A stretch of 64,000 nucleotides of DNA from Isoetes taiwanensis (Eukaryota; Streptophyta; Lycopodiopsida; Isoetales; Isoetaceae). Location: NCBI GenBank assembly GCA_021234155.1, contig JAJEKV010000050.1, forward strand, positions 7,031,199-7,095,198, read 5' to 3'. Each line of letters opens with the position of its first letter. Positions within the stretch are counted from its first letter, which is position 1. Below, one piece after another: positions 1 to 11,833 of this stretch. Position numbers and translations under genes: made by a program. The notes beneath the pieces were generated by a model that ran no database searches, was not told the DNA's origin, and worked only from the letters and a program-made list of their open reading frames with translations.

Positions 1-524
1 AACTGGAGCCCAATTATGATAATAAGGAATGCAGGACAAGATATTATACATATTCCAAGCTTCAAGCATGCGCTGTAGCATTTGGCGAGCAACTTCCTAT
101 TCCAGAAATAGTAGCGTTGGGGGCCAGTTTGATGGCAAGAGTTCTCTTTTGGAGGCGCTTTTAGGGTTCAGAAGTGGAAATGGGTACCAGAAGACCCCTT
201 ATGCTTCAAATGGTTCATGATGCTTTGGCTACAGAGCCCAGGTGTTGAATTCAGGTATTTGATGAAGTTGTAACTTACGTTTAAGTCTTGCTTTGTAAAA
301 TCCTTCTAAATGCGAATTTTTATGTCGCTAAAGGATGAGGATTCCAATGAATATGGGTCTATAATCACATCATCATCAGCAATGGCAGAAGGAATTCGGC
401 CCGAACTGAAGAGCATCTAAAGAAAATTCAAGCGGCAGTGAGTGGGAAGCCGATTGTGATGCACATGGAATATGCATTTTGTCCCCATCTTACAACCATT
501 GGCACTTCTGGCTTTGTTCTCAAG
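1..524 (+). pseudogene. Fragment of a DRP5A/ARC5-type dynamin GTPase gene
   Basis: Dynamin-related GTPases of this type act in division and cytokinesis membranes. Three exon pieces read in order. The first carries YSKLQACAVAFGEQLPIPEI followed, after a one-base deletion in a G run near 120, by GGQFDGKSSLLEALLGFR, which is the G1/P-loop region of the family (normally GGQSDGKSSLLEALLGF). A stop and the GT of an intron follow near 255-275. The next exon starts near 344 with DEDSNEYGS. The piece ends at 524 with HLTTIGTSGFVLK directly before GT; the family reads NLTIIDTPGFVLK there, so the G3 Asp and Pro have been lost. Introns remain, so this is a genomic fragment and not a processed copy. It starts before the window and the rest of the GTPase domain, middle domain and GED are absent. 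It is almost certainly non-functional. Confidence 0.8.
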
Positions 525-951
525 GTATATCATTTGTTCTACAATGGCCATGGTTTATAAGTCGCAAGCATAATGGTTAGATTTAGTATAAATCCTACCA
601 CTATATGCAGATCACGGATAGAGAGTATAGCTGAATTATTGTAGTAGACGTAATGGATGGAAGAGGGCCATACCTTCTAGTACTAGTTGGCTGGAAGGGG
701 GACGTTCATATCCTTATGTTTGCGAAGAGGAAGAGGTCAAGATTGCTTCGATCTGAGTACATATGCTTCATCTTATCATGACCTCCAGCATGGTGTTTGC
801 TTGTTAAGTGTGCAAATTCTTCCTATTTAATGACCATGTGTTCTATGTATTTCTTATTTGGCCTATTGTGGAGCTTGGAAATAAGGTCAATGTATCACTT
901 TTAATATTTTAATAAAATTAAAATATCTCGTCTAAAAAAAAAAAAAAAAAA
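525..951 (+). repeat. Noncoding stretch ending in an 18-A tract
   Basis: No coding potential was seen. The stretch ends with AATAAAATTAAAATATCTCG and 18 A residues at 934-951, directly abutting the copia relic. A polyadenylation-like signal plus A tail suggests the 3' end of a retroposed transcript (LINE/SINE or retrocopy), but no RT or tRNA-like head was found. The dynamin fragment upstream keeps introns, so the tail probably does not belong to it. Confidence 0.35.
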
Positions 952-959
952 GTGAAAAT

Positions 960-2275
960 CCAGACTAGCATGGGGCACCAATTCATGATGAAAGCTGCAA
1001 TTGTAATAGCGCCCTCCAAAACACCGCAGGAATGCTCATTGCAATCAATAAGATCCTTGCCATTTCTATGAGACTTTTGTTGACCCTTTCTGCCCTGTCA
1101 TTCTGCTCAGGGCTATAGGGCACAGTCAATTGATGTTGAATAGCATTAGCAAGCAAAAAATTTCAAAAACATTGGAACAAAACTCTCCTCCATTATCTGA
1201 ACGTACTGCAATGTTCTGTTCACCTGTTTGTTTCTCAACCATTTTTTTTTTTAACTTTGAAGCGTTCAAACCACTGATCTTTGGTTTTCAAATAAAAACA
1301 GAGATAAGTCATCTAGGAATGCAAAGAATACCTGGAACCATAATTTGTTGGAGGATTTATGGGTGCACACAGATCCGTGTGAATTAGTGCAAGCCCCTTT
1401 GACTCATGAGATGTTGATAGAGGGAATTGAGCCCTTGTGATCTTTACCTGCATGCAAGTATTGCAAGGTAAATTTGATACCTTATGTCCCTGGATTAGCC
1501 CTTTCTGCTTCAACATTTTTATCTTTTTGCATGCAACCCCAGTCAATGATGCCATAAAGATTCTTCGGTGAGAGGATCGACAGCTATGTTTGCACACTTA
1601 ATGTACATCAAAACTTCTTCAAACTGATATAATTTACTACATCTGGTTGCTCCAATGCTGAATTGCTTACATGTGTCAGTAAGTTCACATCGATTTGATG
1701 TGAACTTAAGCTCATATCCTACATCTGTGAGCTTACTAACAACCAGAAGATTTTTGTACAGTCCAGGTACATGGAGAACATCATGGATGTAGAACATTGA
1801 ATTATCAAAAGGAATTCTTATAGTACTTTTTCCCATGGCTATTTGATTATGATTGCCGCCCATTTTAATGACTCTAGGATTATTCAGCACCTGATAGGAT
1901 GAAAACACATCTCTTCTTGGATTCATATGACTCGTTGCACCCGAGTCTAGGTACCAGTTCGGGTCAAGAACATGATCTGCATCCTCCAAGGCTGCATATA
2001 ATTCTTCTATGACCATAAAACTTTGTTCTTCCTCTGTGATATCCTCATGGACAGAAGTATCATCTTCTTCAACCATATTGCCTAGGAAACTTCTTTTGTA
2101 GCAGGGATCGAAGCTGGAGCTCGACATTCCTTTGCAAGATGCCCCCTTTCTGGCATCTAAAACAGGTAATTTTATTCCTGTCAAACTTCCCTTTCTTTTG
2201 GTTCCTTGCCGATGGCTTGGGCTTAGCATCCACAAATATTATAGCATCCGTATGACCATCTACTTTCTTGTTTGT
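960..2275 (-). pseudogene. Truncated Ty1/copia gag-protease-integrase
   Basis: Reading right to left on the minus strand: a CCHC-like gag knuckle (ITCFRCQKGG, near 2170-2200), then the copia protease with WYLDSGATSHM (near 1930-1965), then the GAG-pre-integrase segment (MFYIHDVLHVPGLYKNLLVV), then the integrase zinc-finger tail (LPCNTCMQVK) and HTDLCAPI near 1380-1480. At 1015-1140 the end of the integrase core reads TVPYSPEQN and INKS/ARILLIAM-like residues. Integrase is broken by frameshifts; reverse transcriptase, RNase H and both LTRs are missing. The left edge coincides with the A tract at 951 and the right edge with copied host-gene sequence at about 2276, so the element is truncated on both sides. 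Confidence 0.85.
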
Positions 2276-2520
2276 GTCCATTTCAATAGAGTGGATTTTC
2301 TTTCTACTTGAATGGTCCAAATTAGAGTCATATTTAATTGAACAAGAAATACTTTTTTGCCCTTCAGATTCACATAGAGAATTCGAGAAAGAAGCTTCTT
2401 GATACAATTGTGGAATTCCTAGAAATCATTTTGGTTGAAGTTGAGGGGATGCTCTGTATTTAGAGTCAAAAATCCAATGTGAAGAAGAAGATTTTGAGGA
2501 GGGCTTGCTATGATGCAGAC
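2276..2520 (-). pseudogene. Copy of the last exon of the DUF688-type gene
   Basis: This block matches 11940-12170 over most of its length. The shared minus-strand peptide includes ASPQLQPK, FLGIPQLY and EAS.SNSLCESEGQ, with small deletions and one stop. It runs without a gap into the copia gag, so one open frame (2069-2407) begins in host-gene sequence and ends in gag. The rest of the host gene is not present here. Either copia inserted into a duplicated gene copy and lost its LTR, or the element carried the exon. Confidence 0.8.
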
Positions 2521-2677
2521 CAAATCATCCAAATAATAGATAGGGTTTTCATTCATCACAACAATAGTATACAATGATAAGGTAAGGGTGAGAAAATTAG
2601 TGATAGCTTCTCATCGGGATAAAAAAACCTCGCGCTTTCAGGTTTTTGAGGAAAACCCTAATGAGAAATTGTCACGA

Positions 2678-3546
2678 TGTGGAAGGAATAATTTGTTCAG
2701 AATTGTGCATTTTGGGTGAAAACGTGATCAAAGGAGCAATGCCATGTGATCTTACCATATTAAATTGCACAAAAGTGGTTATATTAGCATATTTGAATGT
2801 TAGTTGAAGATATAACCTTGAAGGTTTATTTTCATAATAGTGGAAAAGATTGGAAGCTAAGGAAAGCATAGTTATTTAATATCAATGGTAGAGATGGAGA
2901 TTGAGATGATCTAAGGGCTAAGAACAAAAGCCCTATTTCGAATTGAAAAGGCATGAATGCAGAAGAGCAGGTTACGGTTGAAAGAGCAGAACGGAGGAGC
3001 CGATCAGGGAAGAGTTAACCGGAGCGGCCGATTAGAGCAGATTGGGCATTCCGGATTTAGGAGCAGACCATCACTTGGAGCAGAGCAGCATTCGAGGTCG
3101 ACTTGAAGGAGAGCGACATTCAGAGCACGGCAGCAGGCCGAATCCTTCCAGCCCAAATCCTGCTGAAGATCTTGAAGAATCATCCCTGCTATAGTTCCTG
3201 ATGCATTTCGTGGCTGTTTATTCATGCTGTATTCAGAGATAAGTCTATCAAGTATTCTGCTATTCAATTTTTAAAACTATGAATGTGATTCCTATTGCCA
3301 AACCGCTTTGTGGTTATGGCTTGTTTATAAGATAACTTAAGTACTATGGATATTGTGTGTATTCATGATCTGGAACTATGGAATATAACTCTAGTTCGTT
3401 ATCATATTACTTGTTATGAAATGTCTCCTGTGAATCTTTAAATCCTCATTGCTATATATCTGGATACCTGGGTTCAATTTCCTGTGTAATGATAATAAAT
3501 TATCTGCTGGCTATATTGTTCCTACACACACCTAAAATCGCCTACA
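2678..3546 (+). repeat. 5' LTR of gypsy B
   Basis: Starts TGTGGAAGGAATAATTTG and ends AAAATCGCCTACA, with the TG...CA termini of LTRs. It matches 10296-11170 along its whole length. The interior begins at TGTTTGGTGGC; no primer-binding site was confidently assigned. Confidence 0.92.
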
Positions 3547-3985
3547 TGTTTGGTGGCTTCATGGGACCGTGCTTAGAGTGAGCGAGATTATCTCATGCAT
3601 AAACCTTGCATCCGAAAGAACCGAATGATTAATAATTATTAGTTGCTTGTCTGAATAATTGCTTGCACACTTGCTTCTGAATAAATTATGTTAAGAGATT
3701 GAAAGAGGGGAAAACTTCAATCGAATAGTAAATGGGGATAGAAGCGCCATGCTAAAACGTAAGAGCGAGAGTGCCATCATTATAGATGGGACATGCCACC
3801 CATAAAAAACCCGTGATGTATGTATCCACAATTCACTAAAGAGCAAAGAGAGAAGCAAGCTCGATTAAGACAAGAGAGATATAATAGACGCCAAAGAACA
3901 ACAAGAGGAGGAAGATCTTCAGTTAAAAACACTATTCCACAGGACTAGCCATTCTGAAAATCACAGTTCACAAAATACACAAAAT

Positions 3986-5457
3986 ATGAGCACATCAACT
4001 GTTAAATCAGCCCGCATGCGCTATGGTACTTTTTAGTGGTCGGTAGGAGAAGACCCCGATGCACATATTAGCCATTTTCTTACGGTGAGTGAGGCAAATC
4101 AAGAGAATACAAACACGAGAGCGATTAAGATGGTTCCCAAACACGTTGATGGTGGAGCTTCAGAGTGGTATCGCCACTCATTGAAGAATACCACTTATGC
4201 TAATTGGAAGGAATTGGAAGAAGCATTTCTAGAAACTTTTAGACCTGCGGGGGTTTATAGATAGACCGATGATGAATTACAAGACTTCACTATGTTGCCA
4301 AACGAGTCTATTCAAAGTTATGTTAATAGATTTCGTAGACTCTTGGGTAAGAAACCTAAACCACCGGATGTCGAATATCGATTAGATGGTTTACTAAAGG
4401 ACTTCCTAGCCACATGAGCTTTTACGTAAAATGCAGTCCCTCAAGGCCTTAGAAGCAAAATTAAAATTGCATCTCAACTAGAACTGGCAGGATGAATTAT
4501 ATGAGAAACCCACAAATGAATGCTAATATGACAAGCATCCCTAGTTTCTATGCCAATGGGGCAAAGTGTTGCAATATTCCGACATACATGTCCATTATGC
4601 AACCCCTCAATTAGTTGATTATAGTAGAATGCCTTACGAGCAACTTCTAGAGGGTTGGTGCAGCCACAAATAGCTCCATATCAGCCTCCTATATCTGATC
4701 TTTGATGACAACTATTAGGCAAACTATTGATGAGGTCTTGAAAAGGAGTTGGGTAAGCAATTATCCTGCAATTAGAACACCTCGTAATTTAGAGCCCAAG
4801 CCCCGTAGCAATGTATGGTGTGTTCAATGTCAAGGTTATGGTCATTTTCCCAATGAGTGTCCTTTGACCAAGCCTAGACATGGTGCAATTATTGTCGTAT
4901 GAGTAACCATAATGATAATGACCATTATTTCCAAAGAAGATAGAGAGTTGATCCAAATGAGGACAAATGTGAGACCTCCGGTCTCAAAACCATCTAGTAC
5001 ACCTAGCTATTATATCCAACTTGCTATGGTAGATGGTGGACAAATGCAGCCATTAGTTCCTGTTTATGCTGCTAATCCATCTACACAAGGGAGAAATAAT
5101 ACACCCAATAGGTTCTCAAGGCCAGCACCAAGACAATCAAGGTCCCAACAACCTATTAGATGTTTCAGATGCCAGGAAGAGGGACACATAGCTCCTAATT
5201 GTCCCAATCCACGAAAAGAAGTAGGTTTTGAACCTGTGTGTGGCATTTGCAATACCCAGGGGTTACACTCACAAGATAGGTGTCCACATGTATTGCCGCC
5301 GCGATCTATGGAAAATGGATCTAAGGGGAAAGAAAAAATCCTTGACTCTAATTTATGTGAACCAATAGAGGAAAACTCATGCCCTATCTATCAGATGCAA
5401 TTAAATCCTAATAATCGAGAAGGAGTAGACGGTGAGATTCAAAAGCCCAATTCTTAG
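3986..5457 (+). pseudogene. gag of gypsy B with three zinc knuckles
   Basis: Structural polyprotein of the element. From the ATG at 3986 the frame meets a stop within about 50 bases. The capsid-like part reads EWYRHSLKNTTYANWKELEE and ESIQSYVNRFRRLL (4160-4390), typical of the Retrotrans_gag domain. Near 4820-4870 is CVQCQGYGHFPNEC (CX2CX4HX4C), near 5160-5205 CFRCQEEGHIAPNC, and near 5240-5285 a third, looser CGICNTQGLHSQDRC. Three nucleic-acid-binding knuckles are more than the one or two usual in plant gypsy gag. Several frameshifts separate the segments. Confidence 0.8.
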
Positions 5458-5621
5458 GATTGGGTGACACCCAAAACACACCCCAAGAGACTTTGCATGA
5501 CACACCCACATTTAAAGAAACTTAAAGGCATTATGGATGCAGAAACTCCTCTTTTCCAAACGAGAAAGAGTCTGGAGAGCAACTTAGGAAACCAAGGAGT
5601 AGAAAGAAATACAAGAAAATT

Positions 5622-6477
5622 TTGAAACTTTCTAAAGACATGCCTACTTATGATATATTGGCTGATTTAGGCAATATTAGACCCACTATCACTTTTGCAC
5701 AGCTGTTGTCTTTATCCCCTCCATGTAGAAAGGAAGTGGCTGCGGCTCTACGGTTGCAAAAGGACGTATCTGTTAATTCCATATGGCCCTCTTTGTTTGA
5801 TATGAAATCGCCATCTGTGCATGTTGTTATAGGGGATATAGGGCTAGATTCTGCTGTGATTGACGGCGGATGGGGTTAACATTATGCCAGAAGAAACTCT
5901 TCGAAGATTAGACCTACCTGCACCTTCTCCTGTTTATTTTAGAGTAAGGATGGCTGATCAGAGACGAGTAAAACCTTTAGGCATGATTACCGGTGTAAAA
6001 ACCATGATTGCAAATCTTGTGTTCTATGTGGATTATGTAGTTCTAAAAGCTACCACCATGGTATGTTCTTATCCATTATTATTAGGCCGACCATGGTTGT
6101 TGCAGGCCAGAGCAATACACGATTGGCATAGAGGGATTTTAGTTATTGGTGATGGAAATAATAGGGTGGAAATTAGGGTGAGTGAAATGCCAAAAGTTGT
6201 TGCACAATTTGAAGTAGAATCTGATTCCAGTGACGATGATAGTGATAGTAGTGATGACGATTCTAATGCAGATAGTGCATATGCGAATGTAGCATCATCT
6301 AGTGAGCCACAAGAAGATATGACCTTGAAAGAAGAAGGTGTGTACAGAGTTTATGATGATGCAGTTGTAGACTTGGAGGATACAATTCTAAATTTTATGG
6401 GTGTTATAGATGTTAACCAAGTTGAAGTGGAGAAAGATTGTGAGGAAGAAGAAGAAGAAGATATTAAACCAAAATAA
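5622..6477 (+). pseudogene. Aspartic protease region of gypsy B
   Basis: Retropepsin that would process the polyprotein. The catalytic segment reads AVIDGG and, after a one-base shift near 5870, GVNIMPEETLRRL (elements of this group have DGG.GVNI at the active site). YPLLLGRPWLLQARA at about 6070-6115 is the conserved C-terminal block. An acidic serine/aspartate-rich linker (6215-6480) follows and leads toward RT. Two overlapping frames are needed to read the domain. Confidence 0.75.
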
Positions 6478-6779
6478 ATATCCTGATTATTTCACGAAGT
6501 GCACAATTCAAGAGATCAAGGTGGAAAAGAAGCCTGCGCATGAAATTAGTCAATATGAGAGCTTTTCACAGCCTCCTAAAGTGCAAGAAATTAATCTCGG
6601 GAAAGGGGGGGAAATAAAGACAATAAAATTAGGGGCTAATATCATTGGGGATTTGTATGACAATTGTGTCGCCTTATTTTCAAAATATCGACATTTTTGC
6701 GTGGCCATATGATGATTTGAAGGGCATTAACCCGCCCTTATGTATGCATAAGATTGAGCTTCATGCCAATGCTAAACCC

Positions 6780-8085
6780 AGTAGTGCAAAAACCTTATAG
6801 ACTTAATCCTAAATTTGCCAAAGCGCTTAAGGAGGAGATTGATAAGTTGCTTAAGGTCGGCTTTATCTACCCCAGTAGATTATAGTGAATGGGTATCACC
6901 TATCGTGTGTGTTTATAAGAAAAATTTGAAAATACGTGTATGTGTTGATTATCGAAAGCTGAATGATGCTACTCGAAAAGACCATTTTCCTATTCCCTTC
7001 ACAGACGGCGTTAGATGTTTGAAGGGGTCAAGAGGTTTATTCATTTATGGATGGATTCTCGGATATAACCAAGTATTGATTAAACCGAAGATAGGAGAAG
7101 ACAACATTTGTAACTATTTGGGGAACTTACGCTTATCGAAAGTGATGCCCTTTGGTTTATGTAATGCTCCGCCACATTCCAAATAGTTATTACATAAGCC
7201 TTCAAGGAGTTTGTGCAAGACTTTATGAAGGTATTCTTAGATGACTTTGCTGTGTTTGGATCCTTGAGTTATCATTTGAGTAAATTGGAGTTATGCTTTT
7301 CGCAGCGTTGTAGAAATTTGGAATCTCTTTGAATCCGGAGAAATGTACTTTTGTGGTTACACATGGTGTTTTGCTAGGTTTTGTTGTATCGATACATGGA
7401 CTTACGATTGACCCACACAAAACTTCTAAAATCCTTGATTTGCAGCCTCCAACAAGTGTTAAAGAGTTGCAAGCTTTTCTAGGACACGTAGGATATCATA
7501 GGCGCTTTATTGATCATTATGCACAACGAGCTTTGCCACTTACTAAGTTGTTGCGGAAATCAAAGGAATATGATTGGAATGATGCATGTCAAAAAGCATT
7601 TGAAGAACTAAAACTAGCCCTAGTTAAATCACCTATTTTAAAGTCTCCGTGATTGGTCTAAAGAATTCCATGTGTTGATTGATGCATCAAACTATGCTAT
7701 ATAGGTAGCATTTTATGTCAAGTCGATGAAAAGAATATCGATCACCCCATATTCTATGCAAGTAGGCAATTAACTAAAGCCGAGCAAAACTACTCTACTA
7801 ACTGAATGTGAGGCACTTGGCATGATTTTTTTCGATCCAAAAATTTAGGCATTATCTTCTTGCTAATGAATTTGCATTTGTTGTTGACCACCAACCTTTG
7901 AAGCATTTGATCAACAAGCCTTGCCGCACGGGAAGGATTGCTCGTTGGTTGTTGTTATTGCAGGACTTCAAGTTTCGAATTGTTGTACCAGCTGGGAAGA
8001 TACATTCAGCAACTGATCATTTGTCAAGAATTTCGGGACCAAAAGAAGAAGGAGATATTCCAGTTGTTTGCCGATGAAGTACTCT
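6780..8085 (+). pseudogene. Reverse transcriptase and RNase H of gypsy B
   Basis: RT blocks in order: EWVSPIVCVYKKN, RVCVDYRKLNDATRKDHFP, a damaged palm segment, VMPFGLCNAPPH, and the catalytic FLDDFAVFG near 7230-7262 (FLDD in place of YVDD). The thumb/connection reads LDLQPPTSVKELQAFLGHVG and YHRRFIDHYA (7435-7530). RNase H is present but heavily shifted; its C-terminal part reads VVDHQPLKHLINKPC and GRIARWLLLLQDFKF (7880-7975). The copy is inactive. Confidence 0.85.
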
Positions 8086-8261
8086 TTTTCTCAGAGAAGT
8101 TGCATCTAATGGTATGAATCTATTGCATCTTATTTATCTACAGGGAATTTCCGCCCGGTATGAGTGTTGTTGGTAAAAGACGATTAATAATTCAATCAAA
8201 GCCATATACACTTGTTGCGGGTCAATTATATAAATTAGGGCATGATGATGTGTTGAGATGA

Positions 8262-9380
8262 TGCATAATGCCACATGAAATTAGAACTGTCTTGCAATCA
8301 TGTCATGATGGACCTAGTGGTGGGCATTTCTCTATAGATACTACTATTAAGAAAATTCTTCAAGCTGGATTATGGTGGCCTAAATTGCATGCTGATGTTA
8401 GGGAATATGTTAGACATTGTGATGTATGTCAAAGGGTGGGGAAGCCTTCTAACAGAGACGTTATGCCTTTGCATCCAATAATGTCTATCTTGCCTTTTGA
8501 AAAATGGGGAATCGATTTTGTAGGACCAATCAAGCCATCTGCTATGCATACTGGTAATAAATATATTTTGGTTTGTACTGACTATGTTACCAAGTGGGTG
8601 GAAGCACGTGCGTTTAGGGAAGACACGGCCAATAATGTGGCTATATTCTTGTACGAAAATATCATAACACGTTTTGGCTGTCCTTTGGAATTGGTCAACG
8701 ACACGGGTAAGCATTTCCTTAATGATACTATTGAAGCTTTAACTAATAGATATGGGGTGAAACATAGAAAGACAACTCCATATCATCCATGCAAAACGCC
8801 GTGGAGCGCATAAATAAAACCCTATGTACTATAATTACAAAATTTGTAATGCCAACCCGCATGAGATTGGGATAAACGCCTTTTTCGATGCGTTGTGGGC
8901 CTACCGCATTGCACATAAAGTTACAACAAATGCTACACCTTTTAAATTAGTATATGGGCAAGAAGCTATAGTTCCTATTGAGCTAGAACTCCCATCCTTG
9001 AGAATCGCTATTGAACATAAATTAGATCGATGGTTTTTGCAAGCAAGATTAGCACAATTAGAAGCCCTTGATGAAAGCGGACTCTATGCTTATATATCAC
9101 GGCAAGCAATTCAACAACGTCAAAAGCATGGTATGATCGGCATCGAAACAATAAACACTTCGATAAAGGTAACTTAGTTCTACTTTATGATAGTAAGCAT
9201 TGGAAGAAACCGTGTAAACTTAGGATCGCTTGAAAGGTCCTTATATTGTCAAAGAAATATATGATAATGGATCTCAGATTACTAAAAGATTTTGCAGAAA
9301 TGAGCTTCCCACGAGTGAACGGTGCGAGACTTAAAGTGTATTACATGTCAAAAATTCGCGATCCTCTCTTCAAATAGGTG
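8262..9380 (+). pseudogene. Integrase of gypsy B
   Basis: The zinc-binding N-terminus reads CHDGPSGGHF...CDVCQ (HHCC). The catalytic core has WGIDFVGP (first Asp, about 8515), ELVNDTGKHF (second Asp region; the usual DRG is NDT) and, after a frameshift at about 8795, a frame with VERINKT (Glu). FFDALWAYRIAHKVTTNATP, PFKLVYGQEAIVPIE and a GPY/F-like KGPYIVKEIYDN (9225-9265) complete the C-terminal domain. No chromodomain follows. Confidence 0.85.
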
Positions 9381-9384
9381 CGAT

Positions 9385-10295
9385 TCATCGGGACGATGAA
9401 TAAATAAAAGGGGGGTAGTACTATTGTTGAAAAAAAAAATAAAAAAAATAAATCTCAAGAAGAAATAACAAATCATTTTTTCTGATAATCCATCAGTTTG
9501 TCTTCCATTGCTATATCAAATTCACCTCATTTTCTATTCTCTCGCTTCACATCAATCCATTAAGATCGCCAATCAGCCCGCATCAAGGCAAAGATCTTGT
9601 TTGTTAACTATTTTTGTTTCCATTGACAGGTGCATTTGCTTTTTCTCCATGAGAATCAATCCATTTCATTGTACACTCATCCATCCCATTCAATACATCA
9701 AAGTCTGCCATATAAGCTTTACCACCAGGGCCAGGCTATTGTACTAATTTGTTGATATTGTTACCATGATGGGGTCATCTGCTTTTCTCCGTGATTATTC
9801 AATTCATTCATCTACACTCATTCATATCCTTCAACTCATAAAGTGTTTGCAATCGCCTTCACCATCTTAGCGACCATATGTTTTACTAACGTTGTTTTTT
9901 TATTTGCAGGAGCATCCTTTTTTTTCTATCATTTCATGTTCATCTATTTTTAGTTGGCCTACCAACCATGAACATCAAGCTTTACCATTGTTTTTCCATT
10001 TCCCATATTGCTGGCCATTTTCCCATCCCAAAGAAGTCCGTGTAGTAAAAAGAGTCCAATAAACAAATAATCCAAAAGGTAGAAGGAAGAGTGAGGGGTG
10101 ATGGAGCGCCATAACGAGGTTGCAGTAGAGAGAGAGTCCTGACCTAGATGGGATTTGCCACCCTTGGAAGTATTTTATATTCGGTGAAGCCATAGAATCG
10201 CCGATGGAGGCAATGGTTGGGAAGAAAATATTTTGATCATGAAGAACTATTTTGAAGAACTCATCGGGACGTCGAGTTTTTTGTAAGGGGAATAA
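9385..10295 (+). other. Noncoding 3' interior of gypsy B
   Basis: About 0.9 kb between integrase and the 3' LTR. AAAAGGGGGGTAG at about 9407-9419 looks like a polypurine tract but lies far from the LTR. GTAAGGGGAATAA sits immediately before the LTR at 10296 and is the likely functional PPT. No coding domain was recognised. Confidence 0.5.
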
Positions 10296-11170
10296 TGTGG
10301 AAGGAATAATTTGTTCAGAATTGTGCATTTTGGGTGAAAACGTGATCAAAGGAGCAATGCCATGTGATCTTACCATGTTAAATTGCACAAAAGTGGTTAT
10401 ATTAGCATATTTGAATGTTAGTTGAAGATATAACCTTGAAGGTTTATTTTCATAATAGTGGAAAAGATTGGAAGCTAAGGAAAGCATAGTTATTTAATAT
10501 CAATGGTAGAGATGGAGATTGAGATGATCTAAGGGCTAAGAACAAAAGCCCTATTTCGAATTGAAAAGGCATGAATGCGTAGAGAAGAAGTTACTTTACG
10601 GTTGAAAGAGCAGAACGGAGGAGCCGATCAGGGGAAGAGTTAACCGAGCGGCCGATTAGAGCAGATTGGGCATTCCGGATTTAGGACCCGGACCATCACT
10701 TGGAGCAGGCAGCAAAGATTCGAGGTCGACTTGAAGGAGAGCGGCATTCAGAAAGAAGGCCGGCGAATCCTTCCGACCCAAATCCCCGCCAAGATCTTGA
10801 AGAATCGTCCTGCTATAGTTCCCGATGCATTTCGTGGTCGTTTATTCATGCCGTATTCGAGAGATAAGTCTATCAAGTATTCTCGCTATTCAATTTTAAA
10901 ACTATGAATGTGATTCCTATTGCCAAACTGCCTGTGGTTATGGCTTGTTTATAAGATAACTTAAGTACTATGGATATTGTGTGTATTCATGATCTGGAAC
11001 TATGGAATATAACTCTGGTTCATTATCATATTACTTGTTATGAAATGTCTCCTGTGAATCTTTAAATCCTCATTGCTATATATATATCCGATATACCGGT
11101 TCAATTCCACGTAATGATAATAAATTATCTGCTGGCTATATTGTTCCTACACACACGAAAATCGTCTACA
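10296..11170 (+). repeat. 3' LTR of gypsy B
   Basis: Matches the 5' LTR at 2678-3546 from TGTGGAAGG to ATCGTCTACA. The two copies differ mainly by short indels in G/C-rich positions. Confidence 0.92.
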
Positions 11171-11833
11171 GCCAACGTTCTTGAGAAATGCCTGTAGTGC
11201 CCGGACAAGGAATTGTGTGACCCGAAAAATGTGAAGAAGTGAATCCGAACTCTCTTGATTCTGGAACTTGAAACATCAAAAACCATAAGAAAAGCACCCA
11301 TTTAAGTCTTTAGCAACAACAAAATAGATATCGTTAGTTTATGCCACTTAGATTTTTTTTACATCTTACAGGCATTTCATCAATTATAAATCTTTGGAGG
11401 CCATTTTATTTTTGTAATTCTTTCATGGTTTGGCCTTCTAGAAGTTTATATGATGTAACTTAAGCTCATTTTTTAAAAGTCCTTCATGTTTTGGTCTTTA
11501 GAAGTTATATGATGTAACTTAAGTTCATTTTGTGAAATAGTTCAAAATAGGAAGGCATGTGGTTAATATTTAAAACATTATAATACTTAGGAGATTGGCC
11601 AAGGACATTCCATTTACTGAGTTGTTGACTCAAGGGGCGTCAATAGAGTAAAATGAATTATATTTGTATGTGCACTATTTAATAGTGCTTATAATTGAAT
11701 AGTACACTCATTTCTTATACAACTAAATGTCAACCATTTAATAGAACATAGATTTTATATCTAGCTCGTTAATGACAATATATTTATATAGTTAAACCTT
11801 ATTAGCAATAAAACAAGGTAGCTTTTACAAACA
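11171..11833. other. AT-rich intergenic stretch
   Basis: No gene, repeat or RNA was recognised. A short near-duplicate (TTTATATGATGTAACTTAAG / AGTTATATGATGTAACTTAAG at about 11445 and 11503) is the only structure seen. Confidence 0.5.

Larger units (their letters stand above)
2678..11170 (+). mobile_element. Ty3/gypsy LTR retrotransposon 'B', degenerate, LTR to LTR
   Basis: Two direct repeats of 869 and 875 bp bound an interior that encodes, in order, gag with zinc knuckles, protease, RT, RNase H and integrase on the plus strand. This order and the motif DYRKLNDATRKDHFPIPF place it in the non-chromoviral plant Ty3/gypsy group (Athila/Tat-like sequences share that RT motif). No chromodomain was seen. 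The flanks (CACGA left, GCCAA right) do not form a target-site duplication. Every domain carries at least one frameshift or stop, so the copy is dead. The LTRs are nearly identical apart from scattered indels. Confidence 0.9.

Noticed and set aside
9508-9747. 79-residue frame in the 3' interior of gypsy B as an env gene
   Set aside because: Short, no signal peptide or clear membrane segment, no similarity recognised.
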